This document shows positions 35,748-43,548 of a stretch of DNA of 64,000 bases, piece after piece. This DNA is from Streptomyces sp. L-9-10. Lineage in GTDB: Bacteria; Actinomycetota; Actinomycetes; Streptomycetales; Streptomycetaceae. Both the position numbers and the translations under genes were made by a program. The DNA is taken from NCBI RefSeq assembly GCF_004151105.1, contig NZ_PHRF01000053.1, positions 62,001 to 126,000 of the forward strand, written 5' to 3'. Within the stretch, counting starts at the first letter, position 1. Each line of letters opens with the position of its first letter. Under the pieces are notes generated by a model. It ran no database searches. It worked only from the letters and a program-made list of their open reading frames with translations, and was not told the origin of the DNA.

Positions 35748-36495
35748 GCGCCGACACCGCGCCGTTCAGCGTGGTGACCGGGATCAGCCGCATCCCCTTC
35801 GGCAGCTCGGTCCCGGCGTCCCCGCACTCCGCCTCCGGGACGAGGAAGACCGTAGCCCCGTCGCGCCCCGCGGCCTGGGTCTTCAGGGACACCCCGCCGA
35901 CCGCGCCGACCTTGCCGTCGGCGCTGATCGTGCCCGTACCCGCGATCTTGCGGCCGCCGGTCAGATCGCCGCCCGAGCCGTCGCCGTCGAGTTTGTCGAC
36001 GATGCCGAGGGCGAAGAGCAGCCCGGCGCTGGGGCCGCCGACGTCGGCGAGATGGAGGCTGACGTCGACGGTCTTCGGGTCTTTGCCGAGCAGGCCCAGG
36101 GCCGCCTCGGTCGCGGAGTTCTGGGACTCCACCATGTCGTGGGTGTTGTGCCGCTCGATCTCCTTGTCGGACTGCCCCGACGGGTAGACCGCTTCGCGCG
36201 GCAGCACGGCGCGGTCCGTACGGAACCAGCCCTCGACGACATCGCCGAAGTCGACATCGGCGGAGGGGCCGGTCGCCACGATGGTCGTCATCCGCAGCTG
36301 CCCCTCGGTCTTCCTGGTGGGAGCCCCGCTGATCGTGATGATCTGCCGGCCCCGGTCCGCGCCGAGGACATCCGCGGTCATCCCGGGCTGTGCGACGGAG
36401 TACGGCAGCGGAGCGGCCCCGACCACGGCGAACAGCACGACGATCGGGACGGCGCAGAGGGCGAGGGCGCCGGGGCGCGAGAAGCGAGAGAACAC
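35701..36495 (-). CDS. Membrane-anchored S16 (Lon-type) serine protease
   Basis: 264 residues from GTG 36495, seven bases after a TAGATT hexamer (probable leaderless start). An N-terminal signal anchor (GALALCAVPIVVLFAVVGAA) is followed by an extracytoplasmic region and a Lon-type catalytic domain with Ser in DVGGPSAGLLFALG and Lys in SADGKVGAVGGVSLKTQAA. It resembles YlbL proteins but is shorter, with no recognisable PDZ domain between anchor and protease. Substrates unknown; a Cys pair near ECGDAG and the final VPSC may form a disulfide outside the cell. Confidence 0.87.
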   Translation of the reverse strand: MFSRFSRPGALALCAVPIVVLFAVVGAAPLPYSVAQPGMTADVLGADRGRQIITISGAPTRKTEGQLRMTTIVATGPSADVDFGDVVEGWFRTDRAVLPREAVYPSGQSDKEIERHNTHDMVESQNSATEAALGLLGKDPKTVDVSLHLADVGGPSAGLLFALGIVDKLDGDGSGGDLTGGRKIAGTGTISADGKVGAVGGVSLKTQAAGRDGATVFLVPEAECGDAGTELPKGMRLIPVTTLNGAVSALRALERGETGRVPSC

Positions 36496-36685
36496 GGGTG
36501 TCAATCTATCTGGCGCGATCCACCGCCCGGGACGCTGCGTCCCGGCTGCCGGTCCGGTCCGCAGCTCCGGTCCACAGGACCGGTCCACAGGACCGCGGGG
36601 CCGGGCGTACCTACCGTCCCTCCCGGGCCGCCCGCTCGGGCACGGCGCCGCCCGGTCGGCCACGGCCTCGGCCTTGGCCTTGGCC

Positions 36686-37327
36686 TCAGCGCAGCGCGTC
36701 CGCCACTTCCCGGGCGGCGTCCACGACCCGCGGCCCCACCCGTTCGGGTACGGCGTCCGCGAGCATCACCACTCCCACGCTGCCCTCTATCCCGGTCACC
36801 CCGATCAGAGCGGCGGCGGCGCCGCTGGCACCGGCCTCCAGCTCGCCGTGGGTGAGGGTGCAGCGGGGTTCGGTGAGGGCGGCCTGACGGGCGGCGAGTA
36901 TGGCCTTGCCCGCCGCGCCCCGGTCCAGCGGATGGCGGAATCCGGCCCGGTAGGCGACGTGGTAGTCGGTCCAGGTCGGTTCGACGACCGCGACGGCCAG
37001 CGCCTCCGCCCCGTCCACGAGCGTGAGATGCGCGGTGGCGCCGATGTCCTCGGCGAGCGAGCGCAGGGCGGGCAGGGCGGCCTCCCGTACCAGCGGATGC
37101 ACCTGCCGGCCCAGGCGCAGCACGCCGAGACCCACCCGGGCCCGGCCGCCCAGGTCGCGGCGGACCAGGGCGTGCTGTTCGAGGGTGGCGAGCAGCCGGT
37201 AGACCACCGTCCTGTTCACACCGAGTTTGTTGGACAACTCGGTGACGGTCAGGCCGTGATCCGTATCGGCGAGCAGCTTGAGGACGCGCAGTCCCCGGTC
37301 GAGCGTCTGGGAGGTCTCCGCGGTCAC
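36686..37327 (-). CDS. IclR family transcriptional regulator
   Basis: 213 residues from GTG 37327, with GAAGGAGAAGG at six bases. The winged HTH SQTLDRGLRVLKLLADTDHG, LSNKLGVNRTVVYRLLATLE precedes the ligand-binding GAF-like domain (AHLTLVDGAEALAVAVVEPT, HPLDRGAAGKAILAA). It is a little short relative to the ~250-residue norm. Neighbours give no clue to its effector: a helicase gene lies behind it on the same strand. Confidence 0.9.
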   Translation of the reverse strand: MTAETSQTLDRGLRVLKLLADTDHGLTVTELSNKLGVNRTVVYRLLATLEQHALVRRDLGGRARVGLGVLRLGRQVHPLVREAALPALRSLAEDIGATAHLTLVDGAEALAVAVVEPTWTDYHVAYRAGFRHPLDRGAAGKAILAARQAALTEPRCTLTHGELEAGASGAAAALIGVTGIEGSVGVVMLADAVPERVGPRVVDAAREVADALR

Positions 37328-37714
37328 GACGCCTTCTCCTTCGGAGTGAGGCCGCCGACGGGCATCGGCACCACCGACTGCACTACGCGGCGGAGTTGCC
37401 ACGGAGCGTTTACATTGCGGGGACAGTAACCATGGACACCGCTCAGCGGAAGACCTCGTCCAGAATCCGGGCACAGAAAGAGAGTTGATCCCTATTCGCG
37501 GACAAAATCCGACAGAACGAGGAACTGGATCGATCATTCGTGCCATATCGGACGGCTTCGGAGACAAAAACGGCCGCCGAAGGCCCCACCACCGCGCCCG
37601 GCGGCCCCACCGCGGCACCCCTCAGCGGCCACGGCGCACGAAAACCGCTACGACCTCTTTCGATCTCCGCTACGGTGCCCGCCGGAAACCTCCACGGCAT
37701 TACCGCATCCGGGA
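37328..37714. other. Intergenic region upstream of the IclR gene
   Basis: 387 bases. A direct repeat ACCGCATCCGGG (two copies near 37703-37732) reaches the helicase 3' end. Otherwise a relatively AT-rich stretch around 37470-37570 could hold the IclR promoter. No gene or terminator is convincing. Confidence 0.45.
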
Positions 37715-39502
37715 TCACCGCATCCGGGTGGCCCACTCCTGGACCTTCGCGATCCGCTCCCGGATCTGCCCCGCCGTCGCCTCGGCGCTCGGCGGCCCGC
37801 CGCACACCCGGCGCAGCTCCGTGTGGATCACGCCGTGCGGCTTGCCGCTCTGGTGGACGTACGCGCCGACCATCGTGTTCAGCTGCTTGCGCAGCTCCAG
37901 CAGTTCCTTGTGGGAGACGACGGGCCGGCGTTCGGCCGGCAGTTCCAGCAGATCCGCCTCGGCGTCCGGCTTCTTGCGGCTGTGCGCGATCTGCCTCGCC
38001 TGCCGCTTCTGGAGGAGCAGTTGCACCTGGTCGGGCTCCAGCAGCCCGGGGATACCGAGGTAGTCCCGCTCCTCCTCACTGCCCGGGTGGGCCTGCATGC
38101 CGAATTCGGCGCCGTCGTAGAGCACGCGGTCGAAGACGGCGTCGGACTCCAGCGCCTCGAAGGGCAGCATGTCCTGCTCGCCGGTGTCCTCGTCCTGCTG
38201 CTTCTCGGCCTCCGCCATCTCCTTCTCGGACTCGGCGTACGGGTCCTCCTCGCCGTTCTTCTTCGGCTTGTCGAGTACGTGGTCGCGCTCGACCTCCATC
38301 TCGGCGGCGAAGCCGAGCAGGCCCGGGATGGTGGGGAGGAAGACGGACGCGGTCTCGCCGCGCCGCCGTGACCGGACGAAACGGCCGACGGCCTGCGCGA
38401 AGAAGAGCGGGGTCGAGATGGTGGTGGCGTACACGCCGACGGCCAGGCGCGGTACGTCGACGCCCTCCGACACCATCCGGACCGCGACCATCCAGCGGTC
38501 GTCGCTCTCACTGAACTCGTCGATCCGCTTCGACGCGCCGGTGTCGTCGGAGAGGACGACCGTCGCCTTCGAACCGGTGATCTCGCGGATGAGCTTGGCG
38601 TACGCGCGCGCCGAGTCCTGGTCGGTCGCGATGACCAGACCGCCGGCGTCCGGGATGCCCTTGCGTACCTCGGTCAGCCGCTGGTCCGCGGCGCGCAGCA
38701 CATTGGGCATCCAGTCGCCGCGCGGGTCGAGCGCGGTGCGCCACGCCTGCGAGACGGCGTCCTTCGTCATGGGCTCGCCGAGCTTGGCCGCGATCTCGTC
38801 ACCGGCCTTGGTGCGCCAGCGCATGTTGCCGCTGTAGCTGAGGAAGATGACAGGCCGGACCACGCCGTCGCCGAGGGCGTTGCCGTACCCGTAGGTGTAG
38901 TCGGCGGCCGAGCGGCGGATGCCGTCGTTGCCCTCCTCGTACGCCACGAAGGGGATGGGGTTGGTGTCGGACCTGAACGGCGTGCCGGTCAGCGCGAGCC
39001 GCCGGGTCGCGGGCTCGAACGCCTCAAGACAGGCCTCGCCCCAGGACTTGGAGTCGCCCGCGTGGTGGATCTCGTCGAGGATGACGAGGGTCTTGCGCTG
39101 CTCGCACCGGTTGCGGTGCAGCATGGGCCGCACCCCGACGCCGGCGTAGGTGATGGCGACGCCGTCGTACTCCTTGCTCACCGGACCCGCGGAGTAGTCG
39201 GGGTCGAGCTTGATGCCTATCCGCGCGGCGGCCTCCGCCCACTGCTTCTTGAGGTGCTCGGTCGGCGCGACGACGGTCACCTGCTGGACGACATGGTGAT
39301 GCAGCAGCCAGGAGGCGAGCGTCAGCGCGAAGGTCGTCTTCCCCGCTCCGGGGGTGGCGACGGCGAGGAAGTCACGCGGCTGCTGCTCCAGATAGCGGCC
39401 GAGCGCACCCTCCTGCCAGGCACGCAGCTTGTTGGCGGTGCCCCAGGGGGCGCGGCCCGGGAAGGCGGGTGAGAGGTGGTGGGAGGAGGCGGTAGTAGTC
39501 AC
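37715..39502 (-). CDS. DEAD/DEAH-type helicase of superfamily 2
   Basis: 595 residues from GTG 39502 (CGGAG upstream). Walker A ATPGAGKTTFAL, DEIHH as the DEAD-box equivalent, LTGTPFRSDTNP as motif III, and a C-terminal helicase domain with VSEGVDVPRLAVGVYATT and QAVGRFVRSRR (motif VI). The overall scheme resembles XPB/RAD25-like helicases seen in Streptomyces. A highly charged insert (KKNGEEDPYAESEKEMAEAE) follows the second RecA domain. Its nucleic acid target is unknown. Confidence 0.9.
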   Translation of the reverse strand: MTTTASSHHLSPAFPGRAPWGTANKLRAWQEGALGRYLEQQPRDFLAVATPGAGKTTFALTLASWLLHHHVVQQVTVVAPTEHLKKQWAEAAARIGIKLDPDYSAGPVSKEYDGVAITYAGVGVRPMLHRNRCEQRKTLVILDEIHHAGDSKSWGEACLEAFEPATRRLALTGTPFRSDTNPIPFVAYEEGNDGIRRSAADYTYGYGNALGDGVVRPVIFLSYSGNMRWRTKAGDEIAAKLGEPMTKDAVSQAWRTALDPRGDWMPNVLRAADQRLTEVRKGIPDAGGLVIATDQDSARAYAKLIREITGSKATVVLSDDTGASKRIDEFSESDDRWMVAVRMVSEGVDVPRLAVGVYATTISTPLFFAQAVGRFVRSRRRGETASVFLPTIPGLLGFAAEMEVERDHVLDKPKKNGEEDPYAESEKEMAEAEKQQDEDTGEQDMLPFEALESDAVFDRVLYDGAEFGMQAHPGSEEERDYLGIPGLLEPDQVQLLLQKRQARQIAHSRKKPDAEADLLELPAERRPVVSHKELLELRKQLNTMVGAYVHQSGKPHGVIHTELRRVCGGPPSAEATAGQIRERIAKVQEWATRMR

Positions 39503-39596
39503 GGTCTCCGGTTCGGGCGCGGGTTGACGGGTCGGGCAGGGGTACGTACGACAACCGGGCCACCCTACCGGTGGCCCGGCGCGCGCCTCATAACAA

Positions 39597-39770
39597 ATGG
39601 GGCGGGGAACGGCCAGGTGCGACGGGCGCCACATTCCGTACGGCGGGGACGGGGCGCTGTGCCTGTCCTGCGGCACCCGCGGCTGCCGCCCGTCCGGCGG
39701 AGGCAGGGCCGGCTGCTACCGCCTGTCCGGCCGGGACCGGGTGCTTGCTAGGCCCTGTCTGACACATAGC
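39597..39770 (+). pseudogene. Possible small Cys-rich ORF disrupted by the MITE
   Basis: From ATG 39597 the frame encodes a Cys-rich stretch with GALCLSCGTRGC and GGGRAGCYRLSGRD, with G or C at almost every third position. The MITE begins at 39751 and removes any natural end: the frame then runs on as a shadow of the reductase. No ribosome site. Could equally be a chance ORF; low confidence. Confidence 0.2.
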
Positions 39771-39981
39771 GCCGTCCGCCCGGAGGGCGGGGCTCGCGGC
39801 GTCTGGTGCACTACGTTCGCTGCGCTCTCTCCGTCTCGGCGCCTGATTCCGCCTTTGGATGCCGAGCGGCGATCGCAAGGCGGAGGGTCTCCCCAGTACT
39901 GGGCGTACTGGGGAGAGCCCGACAACGCCGCGAGCGTGCGTGCCAGGCGTCGCGAGCCAGGCGGGATTTGTCGGACAGGCC
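39751..39981. mobile_element. MITE-like element (no transposase)
   Basis: About 231 bp bounded by imperfect inverted ends, GGCCCTGTCTGACA (39751) and TGTCGGACAGGCC (39969-39981), with CTA on both sides (39748-39750 and 39981-39983) as a likely target duplication. It contains no ORF for a transposase but has an 11-bp internal hairpin (CTCCCCAGTAC with GTACTGGGGAG, 39889-39915). It inserted precisely at the reductase stop codon, whose CTA supplies the TAG. Confidence 0.7.
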
Positions 39982-40856
39982 TAGGCCTGCGCGGCCGGCC
40001 GGTCGAGAGCGCCGGGATCTCCGAGACCGCCGAGGCGCTCGTGGTGGGCCGGGCTCAGGCGGAGGTCCGCCGCGGCGACGTTCTCCTCCAGGTGGTCGAT
40101 CCGGGCCGTCCCCGGGATCGGGAGGATGACCGGCGAGCGGTCGAGGAGCCAGGCGAGGGAGATCTGCGCGGGGGTGGCGCCGAGTTCGTCCGCCACGCCC
40201 GCGATCGCGTCGTACCCGGCGGTCGCGCCCGACGCGGCTCCTGCGACGGGCCGCCACGGCAGGAACGCGATCCCCGCCGCCTCGCAGGCGACGAGCACCG
40301 GCTCGTGCTCGCGGTCGACCAGGCTGTAGCGGTTCTGTACAGACACGACGTCGATGATCTCCCGTGCCTGTTCGAGTTCGGCGACGGTGATCTCGGAGAG
40401 CCCGAGCCGGCCGACCTTGCCCGCGGTCTGCAACTCCCTCAGCGCGCCGAGCTGGTCGGCGAGGGGCACCTCCGGATCGATGCGGTGCAGCTGGAGCAGT
40501 TCGAGCCGCTCGACCCGCAGCCGGCGAAGGGCGTTCCCGACCTGGTCGCGCAGGACGTCCGGCCGCCCGTCGAGCCCCCACTCGCCCGTCTCCGCCGACC
40601 GCGCGACGCCGACCTTGGTCGTGACGAGCAGCCCGTCCGCGTAGGGGTACAGGGCCTCGGCGAGCAGTTCCTCGTTGGCTCCCCCGCCGTACAGATGGGC
40701 GGTGTCGATCAGTGTGACGCCCAGCTCGACGGCCCGCCGGGCCACGCCGAGGGAGGCCTCGCGGTCCGGGCCCGGCTCGGTCGGCAGCCGCATCGCTCCG
40801 AATCCGAGCCGCCGTACGCTCAGGTCTCCGCCGATACGAAACATGGTCGCTGTCAT
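39981..40856 (-). CDS. Aldo/keto reductase
   Basis: 291 residues from ATG 40856, with GGAG nine bases upstream (a second ATG at 40844). The AKR catalytic residues are visible: Asp in LIDTAHLYGGG with the Tyr there, Lys in LLVTTKVG, His in LLQLHRIDPEV. NADPH-binding segment IPGTARIDHLEENVAAADLR is standard. It should reduce aldehydes or ketones. Its stop codon is formed at the edge of the MITE, so the native C-terminus may have been trimmed or extended by the insertion. Confidence 0.93.
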   Translation of the reverse strand: MTATMFRIGGDLSVRRLGFGAMRLPTEPGPDREASLGVARRAVELGVTLIDTAHLYGGGANEELLAEALYPYADGLLVTTKVGVARSAETGEWGLDGRPDVLRDQVGNALRRLRVERLELLQLHRIDPEVPLADQLGALRELQTAGKVGRLGLSEITVAELEQAREIIDVVSVQNRYSLVDREHEPVLVACEAAGIAFLPWRPVAGAASGATAGYDAIAGVADELGATPAQISLAWLLDRSPVILPIPGTARIDHLEENVAAADLRLSPAHHERLGGLGDPGALDRPAAQA

Positions 40857-40931
40857 CGCTCTGTCTCCGCCCCCTCGGTCAAGGGCCCCACGCTAACAGG
40901 GCAGTTGAACGCGGCAGAGGGCATTCCTCAT

Positions 40932-41014
40932 CGGGTCCGTATCGGCGCTCAGGGCTCCGTATCCGCGCTCAGCGGGTCCGTATCGATTCTCAGCGGGTCC
41001 GTATCCGCGTCGCC
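40932..41014. repeat. 21-bp tandem repeat spanning the 3' end of an MFS gene
   Basis: Four units of CGGGTCCGTATC-containing sequence: 40932, 40953 (20 bp), 40973 and 40994. The last lies in the MFS coding region and the third spans its stop codon, so repeat slippage could change the protein end. Confidence 0.9.
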
Positions 41015-42489
41015 ACCCACACCCCGGCCAGCGCCACCGCCGCCATCGGCAGGAAGACCGCGGCGAAGGCCGCAGGGTGGGATCCCGCGGCGCCGGACGC
41101 GGCCGAGACGGCGTGGCCGCCCACCGCGCCGCCGCCCAGGGCCGCGAACGCCGCCCCGCCCGCCGCCAGCAGCAGTACGTTCGACAGCCCGTCGGAGATC
41201 TGGAGCGCGGCGGAGTTCGCGCCCGCCTCCTCCGGCGCCGAGAGCTTGAGCAGCAGCACGCTGGTGGAGGCGATCACGGCGCCCATGCCGAGACAGCCGA
41301 AGGCCCAGGCGACCGCGACGATCCACACCGGTACGGCCTCGATGAGCACGCTCGGCGCGGTCGCGATCGACAGGGCGACCAACACCATCCCGCCCGCCAT
41401 CAGCCGCTCGCGGTACGGCTCCAGGCGCGGCCTGGACTGGACGTACGAACCGAGCGCCCAGGTCGCGCCGCCCGCCGCGAGCGAGAGGCCGGCCATCGTC
41501 GGCGACAGCCCGCGCTGGGTGACGAGCATCAGCGGGACGAAGCTCTCGGCGGCGATGAAGGCCCCGGCGGCGACCCCGCGCAGCAGCACCACGGACGGCA
41601 GCCCGCGCGCCGCGCGCCAGGTGCCGTGCGGCAGCAGCCCGAGGACGGCGGGGACGAGGAACGCGACGCCGGCCAGCGCCGGGAGGAGCGAGAGCCAGCG
41701 CAGATCCTGGCCCGCGTACTGGAGCAGCCCCGCGCCCAGCGAGATCCCGAGCGCGAGCCGGATCCGGCGCCGGTCGAAGACAGGAACGGGCCCCTCGGCA
41801 TCGGCGGGTCCCGACGCCTTGCGGCGTATCGCGGGCAGCGCGAGCGCCAGCGGCAGCACGACCAGGACCGGGATACCGATGAAGACCCAGCGCCAGCCGA
41901 GGTGTTCGGTGACGGTGCCGGAGGCGAGCGGCCCGACAACGGAGGGGATCACCCAGCTCGCGGCGAACGCGGCCATGATCGAGGGCCGCAGCCGCTCCGG
42001 GTAGGCCCGGCTGACGACGACATAGAGCGCGACGATGACCAGCCCGCCACCGAGGCCCTGGACGGCGCGGCCGAGGATGAACAGCCACATGGAGCCCGCC
42101 GTGCCCGACAGCAGCAGCCCGACGCCGAAGGCGCTGATCCCGGTGGCGAGCGGCGCGAGCGGCCCGCTGCGGTCGGCCCACTGGCCGGAGAGCACCATGG
42201 CGAAGAGGCTGGTGGTGAAGTACGCGGAGAAGGCGAAGGCGTACAGCGGAATCCCGTTCAGCTCCCGCGCGGCGACCGGCATCGCGGTACCGACGGCGGT
42301 CGCCTCGAAGGCGATGAGCAGGACGACGGAGACGATGCCGATACTGAGCGCCCGGTGCTCGGGCCCCAGCACACCACCCTGGCCGGGGGCACCGCCCTGA
42401 TCGCGGGCCGGGGATTCGGTGATGGGGTCCGCTACGGCGGATATGTCGGCGGGGGCGACATCGGCGTCGCGTGGGTCCAGGGCGGTCAT
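40990..42489 (-). CDS. MFS transporter (DHA2-like)
   Basis: 499 residues from ATG 42489. A TACGCT hexamer ends seven bases before the start and there is no Shine-Dalgarno, so leaderless expression is plausible. A ~45-residue acidic N-terminus is followed by 12-14 membrane segments; SGQWADRSGPLAPLATGIS and LGRAVQGLGGGLVIVALYVV match the DHA2 drug efflux family motif C region. The C-terminus (RIRTR) is encoded in the 21-bp repeats. The exported compound is unknown. Confidence 0.86.
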   Translation of the reverse strand: MTALDPRDADVAPADISAVADPITESPARDQGGAPGQGGVLGPEHRALSIGIVSVVLLIAFEATAVGTAMPVAARELNGIPLYAFAFSAYFTTSLFAMVLSGQWADRSGPLAPLATGISAFGVGLLLSGTAGSMWLFILGRAVQGLGGGLVIVALYVVVSRAYPERLRPSIMAAFAASWVIPSVVGPLASGTVTEHLGWRWVFIGIPVLVVLPLALALPAIRRKASGPADAEGPVPVFDRRRIRLALGISLGAGLLQYAGQDLRWLSLLPALAGVAFLVPAVLGLLPHGTWRAARGLPSVVLLRGVAAGAFIAAESFVPLMLVTQRGLSPTMAGLSLAAGGATWALGSYVQSRPRLEPYRERLMAGGMVLVALSIATAPSVLIEAVPVWIVAVAWAFGCLGMGAVIASTSVLLLKLSAPEEAGANSAALQISDGLSNVLLLAAGGAAFAALGGGAVGGHAVSAASGAAGSHPAAFAAVFLPMAAVALAGVWVATRIRTR

Positions 42490-42685
42490 GGACTCAGCGT
42501 AAGGGGCACAGCCCTGATTCGGCCCTGTCGTAGGGCTGATCGGATCTGGTCCCTTGGACGTACGCCACCTCGGGCCCGCCCCACGCCCACCATGAACGGA
42601 GTGTGGCAGTCGCGTTGCGGCCCGCCCGGACACCTTGAGCCCCGCGCGGCACGGGCCTACGGTCATGAACAGGAAAGCAAGGCAC

Positions 42686-42760
42686 GGCCGTGTGCCCGAG
42701 TGGTTCAGGGACTCGCCTGCAAAGCGAGTTACGCGGGTTCGATTCCCGCCACGGCCTCCA
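42686..42760 (+). tRNA. tRNA-Cys (anticodon GCA)
   Basis: 75 nt including encoded CCA: acceptor GGCCGTG with CACGGCC, anticodon loop CTGCAAA (GCA at 42719-42721), T-arm GCGGG-TTCGATT-CCCGC, discriminator T as required for CysRS. A foreign-looking gene cassette begins just downstream. Confidence 0.97.
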
Positions 42761-42767
42761 GGAACAC

Positions 42768-42808
42768 GGAAGCGGCCGCCCCCGGGGATTCCGGGGGCGG
42801 CCGCTTCC
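42768..42808. terminator. Strong 18-bp hairpin terminator after tRNA-Cys
   Basis: GGAAGCGGCCGCCCCCGG (42768-42785) pairs perfectly with 42791-42808 around a GGATT loop. It can stop the tRNA transcript and, from the other side, the lipoprotein transcript. Confidence 0.85.
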
Positions 42809-42820
42809 CGCTTTCAACCG

Positions 42821-43528
42821 CTACGTCGCGGGCGCGCCCGACGGTTCGACTGGGTCGGCGAGCGGCTCCAGAACTACCTTCTCCGGCAGCCCTCCATTGT
42901 TCTCGCACCCCAGCTCCTTCGCCACGGCGAGGGCGGCGGCGTGCAGGACGGTGAGATGGGCTTCCCGCGTGGCGCGGGTGTCTTCCACTTCCCAGCTGCC
43001 GATGTTCGCAAGTCTTGAGTTGGCATAGATTCGCGTCGGCTGCCCGTCCGAACCGTCGATTTGAGGACTCACACACTCGAAGTACAGAGACGAGCGCTCG
43101 GATCCGGCCAAAGCTCGCTTTCCCAGCCGGTACAGACGCTGATCTTCCGCATGATCAGTACCCAGCGCATCGTCCGGCCTGTAGATACCGAAGGAGATTT
43201 CCAGGCTGCCGGCTTCGCGCATACGCCCCGAGAACGCACAGAATTTCTTGGACCCAACATACTTCCGTCCGCCGGGATCCTCTGCATAAAATTCTTTGAC
43301 CGCCGAGGCCGTATTTTCCAGTGCATCGTCACCGGTCCCGTGGAAGGTCTTGTCACCCACCACGGTCTCCACGGCACGTGCCGTACCGTCCGAGAGAATG
43401 CCATCGCACACCTTCTCGGCACCGGCGAACGCGGGCCTCTCATCCTCACTGCCACCACCGCACGCCGAGACACCAAGGCTGAGAGCAAGCACCGCACCTG
43501 CCGCCCTCGTCGCATTCCATATCTTCAC
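42821..43528 (-). CDS. Lipoprotein of the DUF6571-type cassette
   Basis: 235 residues from ATG 43528. A lipoprotein signal (ATRAAGAVLALSLG, lipobox VSAC) and a Gly/Ser linker precede a mature domain with three or four Cys (AEKVCDGIL, KKFCAF, YFECVSP, ELGCENN) that may form disulfides outside the cell. No family recognised. Codon choice is less GC-extreme than in the core genes. It lies 20 bases after the large protein gene on the same strand and is probably co-transcribed. Confidence 0.8.
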   Translation of the reverse strand: MKIWNATRAAGAVLALSLGVSACGGGSEDERPAFAGAEKVCDGILSDGTARAVETVVGDKTFHGTGDDALENTASAVKEFYAEDPGGRKYVGSKKFCAFSGRMREAGSLEISFGIYRPDDALGTDHAEDQRLYRLGKRALAGSERSSLYFECVSPQIDGSDGQPTRIYANSRLANIGSWEVEDTRATREAHLTVLHAAALAVAKELGCENNGGLPEKVVLEPLADPVEPSGAPAT

Positions 43529-43548
43529 GGATCCCGCTCCACTCTCAC

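Noticed and set aside
39751..39981. Complete insertion sequence
   Set aside because: Only 231 bp and no transposase frame; kept as a MITE-like element instead.
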